Shown piece by piece: positions 7,606 through 16,061 of a DNA stretch of 64,000 bases. The stretch lies in the NCBI RefSeq assembly GCF_900110605.1, contig NZ_FOFI01000006.1, positions 62,001-126,000 of the forward strand. The letters run 5' to 3'. The notes below the pieces were generated by a model that had not been told where the DNA came from, did no database searches, and saw nothing but the letters and a program-made list of their open reading frames with translations. The stretch's first letter is position 1, and each line of letters opens with the position of its first letter. The stretch is from Epilithonimonas lactis (GTDB lineage Bacteria; Bacteroidota; Bacteroidia; Flavobacteriales; Weeksellaceae). Position numbers and translations under genes: made by a program.

Positions 7606-8952
7606 TTATGAAATTTTGTATTCTTCAATTTTGCGGTACAATGTGGCGATGCCAATCTCGAGCAGTCTGGCTGCTTCTGCCTTGTTTCCATTGGTATAGT
7701 TCAGCGTTTTCTGGATCTGAATTTTCTCCGCGCTGGCAAGCGAGAACGCCGACAGACTTTTATTATCAGATATATTATAATTTACATTTTGAAAATCTGA
7801 TGGAAGCGAAATCAGCCCTAACTCAGAATCATCCGTGAGGATCACACTTCTTTCTATCACATTCCGAAGTTCGCGGATGTTGCCTTTCCAAGGATGATGT
7901 TTCAAAGCTTCAAGATATTCTTGGCTGATAGAATTTATTTTCTTTCCTGTCTTGAGAGAGAAATTTTTCAAGAAGTAATAAGCCAATTCCTCAATATCAG
8001 AAACTCTTTCCCGAAGTGATGGAAGTGAAATATTAAAAATATTGATCCTGTAGAACAGATCTTCGCGGAAGTTTCCGGCTTCGATCTCTTTTCCCAGATC
8101 TCTATTGGTGGCCGCAATGATTCTGACATTGATTTTGGTCACTTTGTTGTCACCAACTTTCAAAAATTCACCTGATTCCAGAACCCGCAGTAGTTTGGCC
8201 TGCAGATCGAGTGGCATCTCTCCTATTTCATCAAGGAAAACCGTTCCGTTATTAGCTTCTTCGAAAATCCCTTTGGAATCTTTGATGGCTCCTGTAAAAG
8301 CACCAGCTTTGTGTCCGAACAATTCATTTTCCAATAATTCTTTGCTGAATGCAGAGCAATTGACCGCCACAAAATTCTGTTTGCTTCGGTTGCTTGCGTT
8401 ATGGATGGCTTGTGAAAAAACCTCTTTTCCTGTTCCAGTTTCGCCGGTCAATAGAACTGTAGCGTCCGTCACAGCCACTTTTTTCCCGGAATCTATCGCA
8501 AATTTTATTTGTTTTGACTTTCCTAGAATGGTCTCAAAAGAATATTTGTTTCCCAATTGTTTTTCCAATTGCAGGACACGTTTGTTCAGAACAACTTTTT
8601 CGATGGCTTTGTAAACCAATGGAATAATTTTGTTGTTATCATCACCTTTTGTGATGTAATCGAAAGCGCCGTTTTTTATGGCCTGAACCCCATCTGGAAT
8701 GTTTCCGAAGGCAGTGAGCAGGATGACTTCGAGCGAAGGATATTTATCTTTGATGAATTTGGAAAAATCAACGCCACTGCCGTCTGGAAGTTTGACATCA
8801 CAGATCACAACATCGATCTCAGAGATCTCCAGTCTTTTTTTTCCGTTTCTGAGATCAGAGGCCTGAAAAACTTCAAAGCCTTCCAAACTGATGATTCGGG
8901 AAAGCAAAGTTCTGATCTTTTCTTCGTCGTCGATTATGAGAATTTTATTCAC
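7606..8952 (-). CDS. Sigma-54-dependent NtrC-family response regulator
   Basis: 448 aa with three domains: a receiver (1-120, acidic pair DD at 8-9, phospho-acceptor D52 in CDVKLPDGSG, conserved K102), a central AAA+ sigma-54 activator domain (Walker A GETGTGKE 170-177, sigma-54-contacting loop GAFTGA 217-222, Walker B VFLDEIGEM), and a C-terminal Fis-type HTH (NKAEAARLLEIGIATLYRKIEEY). The start is GTG at 8952-8950; no better ATG is nearby. It activates RpoN promoters when phosphorylated. Upstream and colinear with kdp, it might be the KdpD partner, or an unrelated global regulator as seen next to other flavobacterial genes. The window does contain a strong sigma-54 site at 18480. Confidence 0.93.
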   Translation of the reverse strand: MNKILIIDDEEKIRTLLSRIISLEGFEVFQASDLRNGKKRLEISEIDVVICDVKLPDGSGVDFSKFIKDKYPSLEVILLTAFGNIPDGVQAIKNGAFDYITKGDDNNKIIPLVYKAIEKVVLNKRVLQLEKQLGNKYSFETILGKSKQIKFAIDSGKKVAVTDATVLLTGETGTGKEVFSQAIHNASNRSKQNFVAVNCSAFSKELLENELFGHKAGAFTGAIKDSKGIFEEANNGTVFLDEIGEMPLDLQAKLLRVLESGEFLKVGDNKVTKINVRIIAATNRDLGKEIEAGNFREDLFYRINIFNISLPSLRERVSDIEELAYYFLKNFSLKTGKKINSISQEYLEALKHHPWKGNIRELRNVIERSVILTDDSELGLISLPSDFQNVNYNISDNKSLSAFSLASAEKIQIQKTLNYTNGNKAEAARLLEIGIATLYRKIEEYKIS

Positions 8953-9088
8953 GCTTCAAAAAAATTATAAACAAAGGTAAATATTAAAGTATCTATCTAA
9001 TGGAATAAAATAGAAATATTGGTCGAGAAAGTAACTTGTTTAATGACCTTAAAAACCAATTTAATTATCGAGATCATGTAAAACAAAA

Positions 9089-9111
9089 ATCCCTGCTCAA
9101 ATGGCAGGGAT
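9089..9111 (-). terminator. Terminator of the histone-like gene
   Basis: ATCCCTGC and GCAGGGAT form an 8-bp stem around a 7-nt loop, followed on the minus strand by ATTTTTGTTTTAC. It lies 16 nt beyond the stop of the histone H1-like gene. Confidence 0.85.
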
Positions 9112-9126
9112 CAATTGGAAAATCTT

Positions 9127-9303
9127 TTATTTCTTAGATTCTTCTACTGAAATTTTTCTGAATTCTTTGAACAGTTTGCTCAGTTCCAAAGCAGATTTTC
9201 TAGCTCTAGTTCCAGCTGCTTTGTTTCCTTTTTCAGATTGTTGGTTAGCTTCACTAGAAAATGCTTCGAATTCTGCACTGATCTTTTCAATAAGTTCTTT
9301 CAT
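9127..9303 (-). CDS. Histone H1-like DNA-binding protein (58 aa)
   Basis: A 58-aa ORF starting MKELIEKISAEFEAFSSEAN with a lysine/arginine- and alanine-rich middle (KGNKAAGTRARKSALELS) and a KEFRKISVEESKK tail. This is the typical Hc1-like 'histone H1' family of Bacteroidota, small nucleoid-associated proteins. It has its own -7 box (9336-9343) and its own terminator (9089-9111), so it is a monocistronic gene. The longer plus-strand ORF over the same bases is its antisense shadow. Confidence 0.88.
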   Translation of the reverse strand: MKELIEKISAEFEAFSSEANQQSEKGNKAAGTRARKSALELSKLFKEFRKISVEESKK

Positions 9304-9335
9304 AAGTTTATTGTTTTAAAAATTAAATTGGGTTG

Positions 9336-9343
9336 CAAATATA
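9336..9343 (-). promoter_or_regulatory. -7 promoter box of the histone-like gene
   Basis: TATATTTG on the minus strand is an exact TAnnTTTG match, 33 nt upstream of the ATG, giving a leader of about 25 nt. No clear -33 TTTG is seen. The rest of the 270-bp gap up to 9573 is AT-rich with nothing else recognisable. Confidence 0.55.
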
Positions 9344-9573
9344 AATTAAATCAAAGAACTTTTACATCGCAACGCTAGTTTTTTGTATTATTTGAATAAT
9401 GAATTGATATATAATGCTTCAAAAATTATATTAGAATAATTGAATTTCAAAAAAGTCTATTTCAATACAATTCTCATTTCATATCACAACCATTAGGATT
9501 TTCTATATTCAATGGTGGAGAATTGGTCTAATATTTCCATAACTTGTACTTTCTAAAAAACGAGATTCATCTC

Positions 9574-10716
9574 ATGACAAATAAACAACGCAACTTTCAA
9601 CAGGGTTTCACATTTAGCAAACACGTGCCTGAAGAAATATCACACTTTGACAGGGTTTTTGACGTGTTCAAAGACTTGCTGACCCACACTTCCGGCGATA
9701 TCGAGGAGGCTTTTGACTGGCTGGATATGCTGGATAAAGAGTACGATATTTTTACCGATGACTATACGCTTGAAGATTTTGAAAAAGACCTGATCAAGCG
9801 AGGCTACATCAAAAAAGAAGACGATTCCGAAGGTGGAAATACAGGAACCGGAAATGGCAAAAGCATCTTGACCGCAAAACTGGAAGCGGCCTTACGTGAA
9901 TATGCATTAGACCAGATTTTCGGAAAGCTGAAAAAAAGCGGCATCGGAAATCACCGAACCAACAAATCTGGTGTAGGCGACGAGCGCGATGGCGAAAACA
10001 GAAACTTTCAGTACGGTGATGACCTTTCCACTGTGAATATGACCGAAAGTCTAAAAAATGCCCAAATCAACAATGGAATCTCTGACCTTCGAATGACAGA
10101 GGACGACCTGATCGTAGAAGAAACCAAGCACAAAGCACAGATGAGCACGGTTCTGATGATTGACATCAGCCACTCGATGATCTTGTACGGCGAAGACAGG
10201 ATTACGCCCGCAAAAAAAGTGGCGATGGCTTTGGTAGAATTGATCAACAGAAAATATCCCAAAGATTCCATCGACATCATCGTCTTTGGAAACGAAGCCT
10301 GGCCAATAAAGATCAAAGACCTACCCTACTTGCAGGTCGGGCCATTTCACACGAATACAGTTGCTGGACTGGAATTGGCGATGGATATACTTCGCAGAAA
10401 ACGAAATACGAACAAACAGATCTTCATGATCACCGACGGAAAACCGAGTTGTCTTAAACTGCCTAATGGAGAATATTACATGAACAGTGTTGGTCTGGAC
10501 GAAAGAATCGTTTCGGAATGTCTGAGTAAAGCAGCGCAGGCCAGAAAACTTAAAATCCCGATCACCACGTTTATGATTGCGCAAGACCCATATCTGAGAA
10601 GGTTTGTTGAAGCTTTTACAGCCCAAAACAAAGGGAAAGCTTTTCTCACCGGACTTTCAGGTTTGGGACAAATGATTTTTGAAGATTACGAAAAAAATAG
10701 AATAAAGAGAATTTAA
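9574..10716 (+). CDS. VWA-domain protein paired with a MoxR-like ATPase
   Basis: A 380-aa cytoplasmic protein. The N-terminal half is acidic and helical (residues 1-90), followed by a Gly/Lys-rich linker and a C-terminal von Willebrand factor A domain beginning at about residue 190, with an intact MIDAS motif DISHS (197-201) and the later ITDGKPS. I chose the ATG at 9574 (MTNKQRNFQQG) over an upstream TTG at 9544. It is followed 4 nt later by an AAA+ ATPase; such VWA/AAA pairs, related to Mg-chelatase D/I and MoxR systems, act as chaperones for complex assembly or metal insertion. The target is unknown here. Confidence 0.85.
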   Translation: MTNKQRNFQQGFTFSKHVPEEISHFDRVFDVFKDLLTHTSGDIEEAFDWLDMLDKEYDIFTDDYTLEDFEKDLIKRGYIKKEDDSEGGNTGTGNGKSILTAKLEAALREYALDQIFGKLKKSGIGNHRTNKSGVGDERDGENRNFQYGDDLSTVNMTESLKNAQINNGISDLRMTEDDLIVEETKHKAQMSTVLMIDISHSMILYGEDRITPAKKVAMALVELINRKYPKDSIDIIVFGNEAWPIKIKDLPYLQVGPFHTNTVAGLELAMDILRRKRNTNKQIFMITDGKPSCLKLPNGEYYMNSVGLDERIVSECLSKAAQARKLKIPITTFMIAQDPYLRRFVEAFTAQNKGKAFLTGLSGLGQMIFEDYEKNRIKRI

Positions 10717-10720
10717 AATA

Positions 10721-12175
10721 ATGAAAAACGATATCACATTCAAGGAATTGAAAAATTCTGGTTACACAGATAAAACCATCAATCAAGAAATTCAAGCCAA
10801 TTTGATTTCAAAGATCAAAGCGAAAGAGCCAGTTTTCGAAGGACTTTGGGGCTACGAAGATTCTGTGGTTCCGCAATTGAAAAAAGCGATTTTGGCTGGT
10901 CATCACATCAATTTGTTAGGATTAAGAGGACAGGCAAAAACCCGAATTGCACGAAGCATGGTCAATCTTTTGGATGAGTACATGCCGATTGTAAAAGGTT
11001 CGGAAATAAATGACAGTCCATTCCAGCCTATTTCAAAATTTGCGAGAGACCTGATCGCTGAATTGGGCGACGAAACACCGATCTCGTGGGTTCACCGTTC
11101 CAATCGCTTCTTCGAAAAGTTGGCAACACCAGATGTGAATGTTGCCGATCTAATTGGCGACATCGACCCGATCAAAGCTGCAACTTTGAAGCTACCTTAT
11201 TCTGACGAGCGCGTTTTGCATTACGGAATGATCCCGAGAGCTAACCGTTCTATTTTTGTATTGAATGAATTACCCGATCTGCAAGCGAGAATCCAGGTTT
11301 CTTTGTTTAATATTTTGCAGGAAGGCGACATTCAGATCCGTGGATTTCAGTTGAGAATGCCTTTGGATATTCAGTTTGTATTTACAGCAAATCCGGAAGA
11401 TTACACAAATCGTGGAAGCATTGTGACACCTTTGAAAGATAGAATCGGGTCACAAATTTTCACACACTATCCGAAAACCATTGAATTAGCAAAACATATT
11501 ACGGAACAGGAAGCGCAAATTTCAGCAGAAGATCGCTCTCAAATTCAAATTCCAGATTTGGCGAAAAATCTCTTGGAAGAAGTTGCTTTCGCAGCCCGTG
11601 AAAGTGAATATGTTGATGCGAAAAGTGGCGTCAGTGCAAGATTGACTATCAGTGCGATGGAAAATCTGATTGCCGCTGCAAAGCTACGTTTGATAGAAAC
11701 TGAAGCGCCAAAAACTTCCGTTCGTTTGTTAGATTTTATGTCTATTATTCCATCAATCACCGGGAAAATCGAATTGGTCTATGAAGGTGAACAGGAAGGT
11801 GCTGACTTTGTAGCCAAAATTCTGATTGACAAAGCTGTAATGACGCAGTTTGAAAGTAGTTTTCCACGCATTTCAAAATTAGAAAAAGAAGGTATCAAAA
11901 CGCCTTATACCGATCTGATCAAATGGTTCAACAAAAATCATCTTGAACTGAATTATGCTGATTCAGATGAAGTATTTTATGAGAAGCTGAATAGCATTTC
12001 ACCTTTGGTCAATCTAATTGAAGAAAATGCCTCTGAACTGAGTGTAGATGACCAAAACTTCTGTAAAGAATTGGTTTTATGGGCTTTGACCATCAGCAAA
12101 AAACTAGACAAATCCGAAAATTCTAGTACCTACACTTTTGATTCAGCAGGAATCGGGCAGTTTTTTAGAGATTAA
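10721..12175 (+). CDS. MoxR/ChlI-like AAA+ ATPase
   Basis: A 484-aa AAA+ protein of the Mg-chelatase subunit I/MoxR type. The P-loop is GLRGQAKT (67-74), in which the usual second Gly is Ala. The Walker B region reads SIFVLNELPDLQ, with Asn in place of the canonical Asp before Glu. Sensor 1 is FTANPEDYTNRGSIVTPLKDRIG. A helical C-terminal lid follows. It lies 4 nt after the VWA gene, so the two should be translated together as an ATPase/adaptor pair. The departures in Walker A and B may be normal for this subfamily. The client is unknown. Confidence 0.87.
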   Translation: MKNDITFKELKNSGYTDKTINQEIQANLISKIKAKEPVFEGLWGYEDSVVPQLKKAILAGHHINLLGLRGQAKTRIARSMVNLLDEYMPIVKGSEINDSPFQPISKFARDLIAELGDETPISWVHRSNRFFEKLATPDVNVADLIGDIDPIKAATLKLPYSDERVLHYGMIPRANRSIFVLNELPDLQARIQVSLFNILQEGDIQIRGFQLRMPLDIQFVFTANPEDYTNRGSIVTPLKDRIGSQIFTHYPKTIELAKHITEQEAQISAEDRSQIQIPDLAKNLLEEVAFAARESEYVDAKSGVSARLTISAMENLIAAAKLRLIETEAPKTSVRLLDFMSIIPSITGKIELVYEGEQEGADFVAKILIDKAVMTQFESSFPRISKLEKEGIKTPYTDLIKWFNKNHLELNYADSDEVFYEKLNSISPLVNLIEENASELSVDDQNFCKELVLWALTISKKLDKSENSSTYTFDSAGIGQFFRD

Positions 12176-12202
12176 TTGTAATAAGAATCAGTAATTAATA
12201 TG

Positions 12203-12235
12203 AAGCAACAATTTAAAAGATTGTTGCTTTTATAT
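12203..12235 (+). terminator. Terminator of the VWA/AAA operon
   Basis: AAGCAACAAT and ATTGTTGCTT form a 10-bp stem with a 7-nt loop followed by TTATATTTTAT, 28 nt after the AAA gene stop. Confidence 0.8.
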
Positions 12236-12291
12236 TTTATAATAGTCAAATAAAAATATTCAATGAGTGATTTTCTTTAGTCATAAAACTT

Positions 12292-12299
12292 TATTTTTG
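12292..12299 (+). promoter_or_regulatory. -7 promoter box of the GH92 gene
   Basis: TATTTTTG is an exact TAnnTTTG match, 17 nt before the ATG. A TTTT (rather than TTTG) lies at about the -33 distance. Confidence 0.45.
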
Positions 12300-12316
12300 A
12301 TATAAATAAATTCTGA

Positions 12317-14611
12317 ATGAGAAGTTTGAAACTAGTTCTATTCTGCTCCATTATTTCAATTGCAGTAAAATCTCAGGACATCAAAGATTGGATCAAAGAC
12401 CCTGTGGAATATGTGAATCCTTTGATGGGAACACAATCGTCTTACGAGCTGTCCAATGGAAATACCTATCCCATCATCGGCTTACCTTGGGGAATGAATT
12501 ACTGGACACCACAAACGGGGAAAAATGGAAATGGCTGGCAATACACTTATAATTCCAACAAGATCCAAGGATTCAAACAAACGCACCAACTTTCGCCTTG
12601 GATGAATGATTACGGGCAATTCTCGATTCTTCCGACGGTCGGCAAACCAGAAATAGATCAGGAAAAAAGAGCAAGCTGGTTCTCCCATAAAACCGAAGAG
12701 GCCAAACCTTATTTCTACAAAGTTTATTTGGCGGATTATGATGTTTGGACAGAGATTGCGCCGACAGAACGTGCAGCAGTCATGAGATTCACTTTTCCTG
12801 AGACCGACAAAGCGAATGTCATCCTGGATGCTTTCGACAAAGGTTCTTATGTCAAGATCATTCCATCCGAACGAAAAGTAATCGGTTACTCTACAAGATA
12901 TGCGAGAGGAAAGATGGAGAACTTCAAAAACTATTTCGTGCTTCAATTTGATCATGATTTTGTCGCTCAAAATGTTTGGAATGATAAAGAAATATTGGCT
13001 TCAAACACAGAGATCAAAGCTGACCACGTTGGTGCTTTGGTCCAATTCGGTCATTTGAAAAAAGGTGAACAAGTTACCGTTAAAGTCGCATCATCATTCA
13101 TTAGCCAGGAACAAGCTGAAATTAACCTTAATGAAATTAATGATAAAAATTTTGACCAAGTAAAGTCTGAAGCCAAAGATATATGGAACCAAACCTTGAA
13201 CAAAATCCAGATCAAGGGCGCAACCCCGGAACAGGCGAAAACTTTTTACAGTTGCCTCTACCGAAGTGTACTATTTCCCCAGAAACTTTATGAAAAAGAC
13301 AAACATGGAAATATCCAACATTACAGTCCTTACAACGGTAAGGTTTTGCCAGGATATCTATTCGGAGGAACAGGTTTTTGGGATACGTTCCGAGCGCTTT
13401 ATCCGCTTTTGAATCTGGTCTATCCTTCCATCAATGTGGAAATGCAAAAAGGTTTGATATCAGTTTATCAAGAAGGTGGATTTTTGCCCGAATGGAGCAG
13501 TCCAGGTTATGCAGATATTATGATAGGCAACAATTCTGCCTCCGTGGTTTCAGAAGCTTACCTCAAGGGATTGCGAGGTTACGACGCCGAAATTTTGTGG
13601 CAAGCTTTGAAACATGGCGCGAACAACGAAGGTCCAATCAGTGCGGTCGGAAGAAAAGGTGTTGAGGATTATAATAAAATGGGCTATGTCCCAACGGATA
13701 CTGGCATCAACGAAAGTGCAGCCAGAACACTCGAATATGCTTACGATGATTATGCGATCTATGAATTCGGAAAAGCACTTAAGAAATCAGAAGCCGAACT
13801 TCAGCCCTACAAATCACGGGCGATGAATTACAAAAAACTCTTCGACCCAAAGTATAATCTGATGCGCGGAAAAAAGAAAAATGGTGATTTCCAAGACAAC
13901 TTCGATCCTTTCGAATGGGGAAATGCTTTTACAGAAGGCAATAGCTGGCATTACACCTGGAGTGTTTTTCAGGATATTGATGGACTTAAAGAGTTAATGG
14001 GAGGAAAGAACAATTTTGTAAAAATGCTGGATTCTGTTTTTGTGATGCCGCCAACCTTCAACACCAATTATTATAAGGAAGTGATTCATGAGATGCGAGA
14101 AATGCAGATCGTAGGTATGGGACAATACGCACACGGGAACCAGCCGATCCAGCACATGCTTTATTTGTACAATTATGCAGGACAACCTTGGAAATCCCAA
14201 TATTGGGTAAGACAAGCGATGGACAAACTTTACAAACCAACGCCCGATGGCTACTGTGGCGACGAGGACAATGGACAAACTTCTGCCTGGTACGTTTTCT
14301 CCGCATTGGGCTTTTATCCCGTGACGCCAGCCAGTATGCAATATGTTTTGGGCGCACCACTTTTCAAATCGATTAAAATTAATTTAGAGAATAACAATTC
14401 AATTACCATTGATGCTCCAAAAAATTCTGACAAAAATATTTATGTTGACCAGCTGAAGCTGAATGGGAAAAATCATTCAAAAAATTGGTTAGATCATTTT
14501 GAATTGCTGAAAGGTGCAAAACTAAAGTTTGAAATGACAGAAAAACCCAATCTCAAAAGAGGACTATCGGATTCTGATGCGCCCTTCTCCATCAGCACTT
14601 ATGAGAAATGA
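12317..14611 (+). CDS. GH92 family alpha-mannosidase, secreted
   Basis: 764 aa with an N-terminal signal peptide (SLKLVLFCSIISIAVKSQ). It has the hallmarks of glycoside hydrolase family 92, Ca2+-dependent exo-alpha-mannosidases: VNPLMGTQSSYELSNGNTYP at the N-terminus, GTGFWDTFRALYPLLNL, GGFLPEWSSPGYADIMIGN, and the C-terminal DGYCGDEDNGQTSAWYVFSALGFYPV with the predicted catalytic acid/metal region. Length is standard for the family. It stands alone between the AAA operon and sixA, not within a SusCD cluster, so host glycan or yeast mannan use cannot be inferred from neighbours. Confidence 0.95.
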   Translation: MRSLKLVLFCSIISIAVKSQDIKDWIKDPVEYVNPLMGTQSSYELSNGNTYPIIGLPWGMNYWTPQTGKNGNGWQYTYNSNKIQGFKQTHQLSPWMNDYGQFSILPTVGKPEIDQEKRASWFSHKTEEAKPYFYKVYLADYDVWTEIAPTERAAVMRFTFPETDKANVILDAFDKGSYVKIIPSERKVIGYSTRYARGKMENFKNYFVLQFDHDFVAQNVWNDKEILASNTEIKADHVGALVQFGHLKKGEQVTVKVASSFISQEQAEINLNEINDKNFDQVKSEAKDIWNQTLNKIQIKGATPEQAKTFYSCLYRSVLFPQKLYEKDKHGNIQHYSPYNGKVLPGYLFGGTGFWDTFRALYPLLNLVYPSINVEMQKGLISVYQEGGFLPEWSSPGYADIMIGNNSASVVSEAYLKGLRGYDAEILWQALKHGANNEGPISAVGRKGVEDYNKMGYVPTDTGINESAARTLEYAYDDYAIYEFGKALKKSEAELQPYKSRAMNYKKLFDPKYNLMRGKKKNGDFQDNFDPFEWGNAFTEGNSWHYTWSVFQDIDGLKELMGGKNNFVKMLDSVFVMPPTFNTNYYKEVIHEMREMQIVGMGQYAHGNQPIQHMLYLYNYAGQPWKSQYWVRQAMDKLYKPTPDGYCGDEDNGQTSAWYVFSALGFYPVTPASMQYVLGAPLFKSIKINLENNNSITIDAPKNSDKNIYVDQLKLNGKNHSKNWLDHFELLKGAKLKFEMTEKPNLKRGLSDSDAPFSISTYEK

Positions 14612-14680
14612 CATATAAATTTATATCAATAAGAGATACGAAGTAATTTTTTTTTACTAATTTTAATTTATTATTAATCA

Positions 14681-14712
14681 TTTGTTAATGAAACACTTTG
14701 TTTGTAGTTTCA
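14681..14712 (+). promoter_or_regulatory. Candidate promoter of sixA
   Basis: A TTTG -33 element (14681-14684), a 20-nt spacer and TAGTTTCA (14705-14712) resemble the Bacteroidota promoter with a weak -7 box. The predicted start lies about 26 nt before the ATG. Confidence 0.35.
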
Positions 14713-14744
14713 TCTGAACATAAAAAAATAATTAAAAAAAACAA

Positions 14745-15224
14745 ATGAAAACACTTTTACTTGTGAGACATGCCAAGAGTGATTGGCCTGTAGACGTCGA
14801 AGATTTTGACCGCCCTCTCAATGAGTTGGGAATAATCAATGCACCAAAGATGGCAAATTTGTTAAAGGATAAATCGATTGTCATAGAAAATTTTATTTCC
14901 AGCCCAGCCAAACGTGCTTTGCATACGTGCGAATTGTTCTCACAAGTCTATGAGAGACCTTACTCTACCGACGCTAGCTTGTACAACCCACGAGAACGCA
15001 ATTTTGAGAATCTTATTTTCGGATTGGACAACACGATCAATTCAATTGCGATATTTTCTCATAACAATGGCATCTCAAATTTTGCCAATTCATTGACCGA
15101 TGAGATTGTCAATTTACCTACATCAGGCGTTGTAGGCTACGAGATCGATTGTGATAATTGGAGCGACTTTGCAACGGCAAGCAAGAAGTTTCTATATTTC
15201 TACTCACCGAAGAATTTTAAATAA
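14745..15224 (+). CDS. sixA: SixA-like phosphohistidine phosphatase
   Basis: A 159-aa histidine phosphatase (phosphoglycerate-mutase superfamily). The catalytic motif LVRHAKS lies at residues 6-12 with the nucleophile His9, followed by DFDRPLNELG, SSPAKRALHTCE, and the second active-site His in the FSHNNGIS segment. SixA-type proteins dephosphorylate phosphohistidine in signalling proteins. It has its own promoter and terminator. The substrate in this organism is unknown. Confidence 0.88.
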   Translation: MKTLLLVRHAKSDWPVDVEDFDRPLNELGIINAPKMANLLKDKSIVIENFISSPAKRALHTCELFSQVYERPYSTDASLYNPRERNFENLIFGLDNTINSIAIFSHNNGISNFANSLTDEIVNLPTSGVVGYEIDCDNWSDFATASKKFLYFYSPKNFK

Positions 15225-15251
15225 AAATATAATATTCTAAATTTAAAATAA

Positions 15252-15280
15252 AAAAACCTCTCAATAATTGGGAGGTTTTT
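15252..15280. terminator. Convergent terminator between sixA and DUF4294 gene
   Basis: AAAAACCTCTCAA and TTGGGAGGTTTTT pair with one G-T wobble around TAA, with T-runs on both strands. It serves the plus-strand sixA and the minus-strand gene ending at 15300. Confidence 0.9.
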
Positions 15281-15299
15281 AATTTATATAGATAAGATT

Positions 15300-16004
15300 T
15301 TATTTATTTACCTTATAATCATTAGCGCCAGGATAAGGTTGTAGATAACCGAGATTCCAGTTGGACTGCAGAAGCGACTCAATAAAAAGGTCATCTCTGA
15401 ATTTATGCGGATCATAAGGCGTTTTGAGACTGACATCTGCAATATTTCCTTTCACATTCCACCAAAAAGCACTCCAGCCGCCTCTAAGTTCTTTGATGAT
15501 CTCATAGACTGTTTTTCCCGTTGCTCGACTCATCAATTTGGCAAAAACCTGACCTTCTGTTGTGGTAAGTTGACGAAGTTGTTTTTCATAACTTGCAGCC
15601 AATTCGGTTTGTCGCTGTTTCATGTATCTACTTCTATCTGATCCTTTCATGTCCGCACTTTCTTTCTGGATGTCACGATATTGCTCCAATGCATCTAAAA
15701 AAAGAGGATAGACTCTATTCAGCTTTTTATTAAGAAAAAAATAGAAATTCTTATCCAGTTGGTTATTGAAATGTGGATTGGCTCTCAAGGTCAACTCGTC
15801 CATCACGATCACCTGTTCACCATTTATTTTATAGATTTTAGCCTTTTGAGCTTCATCATAAAAATACTCATTTCCGGACTCATCTTTTTGCAATTTACTT
15901 TTAGGAATATCATCGAAGGATTTTACCTGCAAAGTATCTTGCTGCGAAAAACAAAATACACCTACAAACAGGAAAACAATCGGAATCAATTTATGAAAAA
16001 TCAT
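15300..16004 (-). CDS. DUF4294 family secreted protein
   Basis: A 234-aa protein whose likely start (16004) gives a clean signal peptide, MIFHKLIPIVFLFVGVFCFSQ. An upstream Met at 16043 would place the start inside the candidate promoter. The conserved DUF4294 core is visible: VIVMDELTLRANPHF, RVYPLFLDALEQYRDI, and GQVFAKLMSRATGKTVYEIIKELRGGWSAFWWNV. Members are flavobacterial periplasmic or envelope proteins of unknown function. It is divergent from the M42 peptidase gene with a 57-bp intergenic region. Confidence 0.85.
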   Translation of the reverse strand: MIFHKLIPIVFLFVGVFCFSQQDTLQVKSFDDIPKSKLQKDESGNEYFYDEAQKAKIYKINGEQVIVMDELTLRANPHFNNQLDKNFYFFLNKKLNRVYPLFLDALEQYRDIQKESADMKGSDRSRYMKQRQTELAASYEKQLRQLTTTEGQVFAKLMSRATGKTVYEIIKELRGGWSAFWWNVKGNIADVSLKTPYDPHKFRDDLFIESLLQSNWNLGYLQPYPGANDYKVNK

Positions 16005-16018
16005 TACTTTTACGTCAT

Positions 16019-16026
16019 CAAAATTA
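16019..16026 (-). promoter_or_regulatory. -7 promoter box of the DUF4294 gene
   Basis: TAATTTTG on the minus strand is an exact TAnnTTTG match, 15 nt before the Met at 16004, giving a very short leader. This is the main reason to prefer 16004 over 16043 as the start. Confidence 0.45.
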
Positions 16027-16061
16027 ACAAAGATTAATATCAAAAATCATTCCCAATAGAT

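Noticed and set aside
9101-9319. 72-codon plus-strand ORF
   Set aside because: It is the antisense frame of the histone H1-like gene, which has its own promoter box and terminator on the minus strand.
9544-9573. Upstream TTG start for the VWA protein
   Set aside because: The ATG at 9574 begins a sequence with normal character, and the extra residues (YFLKNEIHL) look like untranslated leader.
10721-12175. Magnesium chelatase of chlorophyll synthesis
   Set aside because: There are no tetrapyrrole biosynthesis genes nearby and the organism type is non-photosynthetic; a MoxR-like chaperone role fits better.
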